A stretch of 64,000 bases of DNA from Angelakisella massiliensis. GTDB lineage: Bacteria > Bacillota > Clostridia > Oscillospirales > Ruminococcaceae. The stretch's first letter is position 1. Each line of letters opens with the position of its first letter. Below are positions 62,901 to 64,000 of this stretch, in pieces. Under the pieces are notes generated by a model, which was not told the DNA's origin, did not search any database, and saw nothing but the letters and a program-made list of their open reading frames with translations. The stretch spans positions 1,850,756 to 1,914,755 of the forward strand of contig NZ_LT629945.1 in assembly GCF_900104675.1 (NCBI RefSeq), read 5' to 3'. The position numbers and the translations under genes are program-made.

Positions 62901-63567
62901 GTGAACCCATTATTCGTTGGCATTGATGTGAGCAGCAGGAGCAATGTCGCCTACCTGATGAAGCCGGATGGAAGCAAGCACAGTAGCGTTTCTGTGCAGA
63001 ACAATCTTGGTGGTGCTAAAATGTTGTCAGAGAGAATTGTGTCGGCACTCAGCTCCATGCGGCTCAGTGATGTGGTGATTGGCCTGGAAGCCACCTCTAT
63101 CTACGGGAACAACCTTGTGTATGCCCTCCGGGAGGATGGCAGCCTGAGCCGGTTCCAGCGGAAGATCCATGTCCTCAATCCCAAGCAAGTCAAAAAATTC
63201 AAGGAAGCCTATCCAGATCTGCCCAAAAATGACTTTGTGGATGCCTTTGTGATTGCCGACCATCTCCGTTTTGGCAGAATCGCCAAGGAGGTCTATATGG
63301 ACGACTATCGCTACCAGGCTCTCAGAACCCTCACCAGAGCCAGATTTGATGTCATTCAGAATCTGACACGGGAGAAGCAGAGGTTTGCCAACTACTTATT
63401 CCTAAAATGCTCTGGTATTGCTCAGGAGAAAGACATTCAAAACACCAGCGCCACTACCATTGCTCTCATGGAGCATTTTGAAACTGTGGATGATCTGGCA
63501 AATACTGATCTGGATGAACTGACCGACTTTATTGCTCAAGCAGGCCGGGGCAGATTTGTCGATCCAG
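62580..63567 (+). mobile_element. Truncated IS110-family insertion sequence
   Basis: Left non-coding region and the DEDD (N-terminal) half of the transposase are present; homology ends near 63567, so the C-terminal serine-bearing domain and right end are missing. Confidence 0.7.
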
Positions 63568-63653
63568 ATGCCACTTATTTTTATTATACCCTCTCGCCTT
63601 TGAATATGCAAGGGGTTATAAGGGGTTATGATAGCGAAACAAGAAAACTATGA
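62901..63653 (+). pseudogene. IS110-family transposase, C-terminally truncated
   Basis: 250 residues from GTG 62901 behind GGGGAGGTGA; usual length is about 400. The RuvC-like DEDD domain is there: FVGIDVSSRSN at the start (first Asp), GLEATSIYG near residue 75 (Glu), and KNDFVDAFVIADHLRFG near 113-130 (paired Asp). Homology ends at about RGRFVDPD; the last ~28 residues come from flanking DNA. Loss of the Transposase_20 domain, which holds the catalytic Ser, should make it inactive on its own. Confidence 0.87.
63583..63611 (-). promoter_or_regulatory. Leftward promoter at the IS110 junction
   Basis: On the minus strand TTGCAT (63611-63606), 17-base spacer, TATAAT (63588-63583). It points into the IS110 remnant and toward the AAA ATPase gene. 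Confidence 0.6.
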
Positions 63654-63777
63654 AGGAAGAAGTAACGGCTTATCGCAAGCAGCAAAAGGAATGGGGATTT
63701 CTGATCGTTTCGGGCTATTTCCGCTTGTGGGTCAGGGTGTGAGTCTGAACCCGGAACCGCTTACATTTGGATACAAA

Positions 63778-63812
63778 GAATCCCCATAAACAAGCCGTTT
63801 ACGGGGATTTTC
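63778..63812. repeat. Hairpin next to the tRNA fragment
   Basis: AATCCCCATAAAC pairs with GTTTACGGGGATT (one A-C mismatch) across a 4-5 base loop, followed by TTCT. It could be a terminator for the tRNA-side transcript or an element-end structure. Confidence 0.45.
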
Positions 63813-63857
63813 TGGAGCTAGTGACGCGACTTGAACGCGCGACCTGCTGATTACGAA
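63813..63857 (-). other. 3' fragment of tRNA-Thr(CGT): candidate attachment site
   Basis: On the minus strand the sequence runs from the anticodon (TTCGTAATCAGCAGG) through the T arm (CGCGTTCAAGTCGCG) and acceptor strand (CACTAGC) to TCCA. The 5' half of the tRNA is missing: upstream sequence diverges immediately beyond 63857. A tRNA 3' part alone is the typical remnant left at one end by integration of a tyrosine-integrase element into a tRNA gene. Confidence 0.75.
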
Positions 63858-63962
63858 AGGTAGTCAGGCCCTTCAAGCACCGCTGAATGGGCGTTTTTAA
63901 CCCTTTCCCATCTCCTTTCACATACTCTTTGACACCCCTTGCCCCACTGGTTCCACAGGTAC

Positions 63963-63982
63963 ATTTCCCCGTATGGGTCAGG
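63963..63982 (+). repeat. Third, diverged copy of the element-end motif
   Basis: ATTTCCCCGTATGGGTCAGG matches the 63717-63736 copy at 17 of 20 positions. It lies on the other side of the tRNA fragment, followed by another GTGGGTCGGG. Confidence 0.5.
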
Positions 63983-64000
63983 ATGTGGGTCGGGAAAGGC

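Larger units (their letters stand above)
45292..63735. mobile_element. Putative genomic island bounded by copies of a shared 20-base motif
   Basis: TATTTCCGTTTGTGGGTCAG (45297-45316) and TATTTCCGCTTGTGGGTCAG (63716-63735) differ at one base, and similarity extends about 8 bases upstream (TTTNGGGN). They enclose a TetR gene, the immunity-like cluster, a tyrosine integrase, an AAA ATPase and an IS110 remnant. The integrase, the accessory gene content and a tRNA 3' fragment just outside the right end support an integrated element; the exact borders are inferred. Confidence 0.4.
63654..64000. other. 347-base right-end region
   Basis: Contains a copy of the 20-base motif (63716-63735), a hairpin (about 63780-63812), a tRNA-Thr 3' fragment (63813-63857) and a diverged third motif copy (63963-63982), followed by GTGGGTCGGG. 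No gene. Confidence 0.5.

Overview
The window reads as chromosome of a Gram-positive anaerobe of class Clostridia, most likely an Oscillospiraceae-type gut commensal. The basis is gene content and style: moderately high GC, GGAGG ribosome sites, frequent TTG/GTG starts, a YlbJ-like sporulation membrane protein, DnaD/DnaC-type replication loaders, small TSCPD and DUF6809 proteins, and Cys/His-rich clostridial surface repeats. This is inference from families I recognise; no 16S gene is present.

1-31 kb is ordinary chromosome. It holds a YlbJ-like membrane protein, a fused glycoside-hydrolase-like/amidase cell-wall enzyme, a patatin lipase, a PTS IIA protein, a radical SAM protein, an ABC-F ATPase and a serine-hydrolase lipoprotein. 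A LysR regulator follows, then the leftward set gcvH-lplA-lpd. An 874-base AT-rich intergenic region with three related palindromes separates this set from a rightward TetR-type regulator, an AhpD-like protein, a complete Opp-type peptide transporter and a cyclophilin. Next come dnaD-dnaC, two small conserved proteins, and an RsgA-type GTPase with a methyltransferase behind a leader that looks like a translational switch.

31-44 kb holds signalling and surface genes: a membrane diguanylate cyclase, an AgrC-type histidine kinase that has lost its last 14 codons to an amber stop, and a 2954-residue secreted multidomain protein with C-terminal membrane anchors.

44-64 kb is accessory DNA. A broken IS200-type transposase precedes a TetR regulator with a clear operator-promoter. 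Behind two tandem hairpins lies a tight rightward cluster of eight proteins of poorly known families (tentatively DUF6138, DUF5713, DUF6892-like, propeller-like, formylglycine-enzyme-like, and a 1476-residue TPR/SUFU/DUF4253 protein). The cluster resembles an orphan immunity locus without a toxin. To its right are a DUF6809 protein, a tyrosine integrase, an AAA ATPase with a nuclease-like tail, and a truncated IS110 with a possible bridge-RNA region. The window ends across a 45-base 3' fragment of a tRNA-Thr gene that looks like an attachment site. A motif of about 20 bases, TATTTCCGYTTGTGGGTCAG, occurs near both ends of this accessory region, with a diverged copy past the tRNA fragment.

Two ideas deserve most attention. 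One is the orphan immunity-like cluster with its fusion protein. The other is a possible lipoyl-based redox module (GcvH carrier, lipoate ligase, Lpd, AhpD-like partner) arranged around a shared regulatory region.
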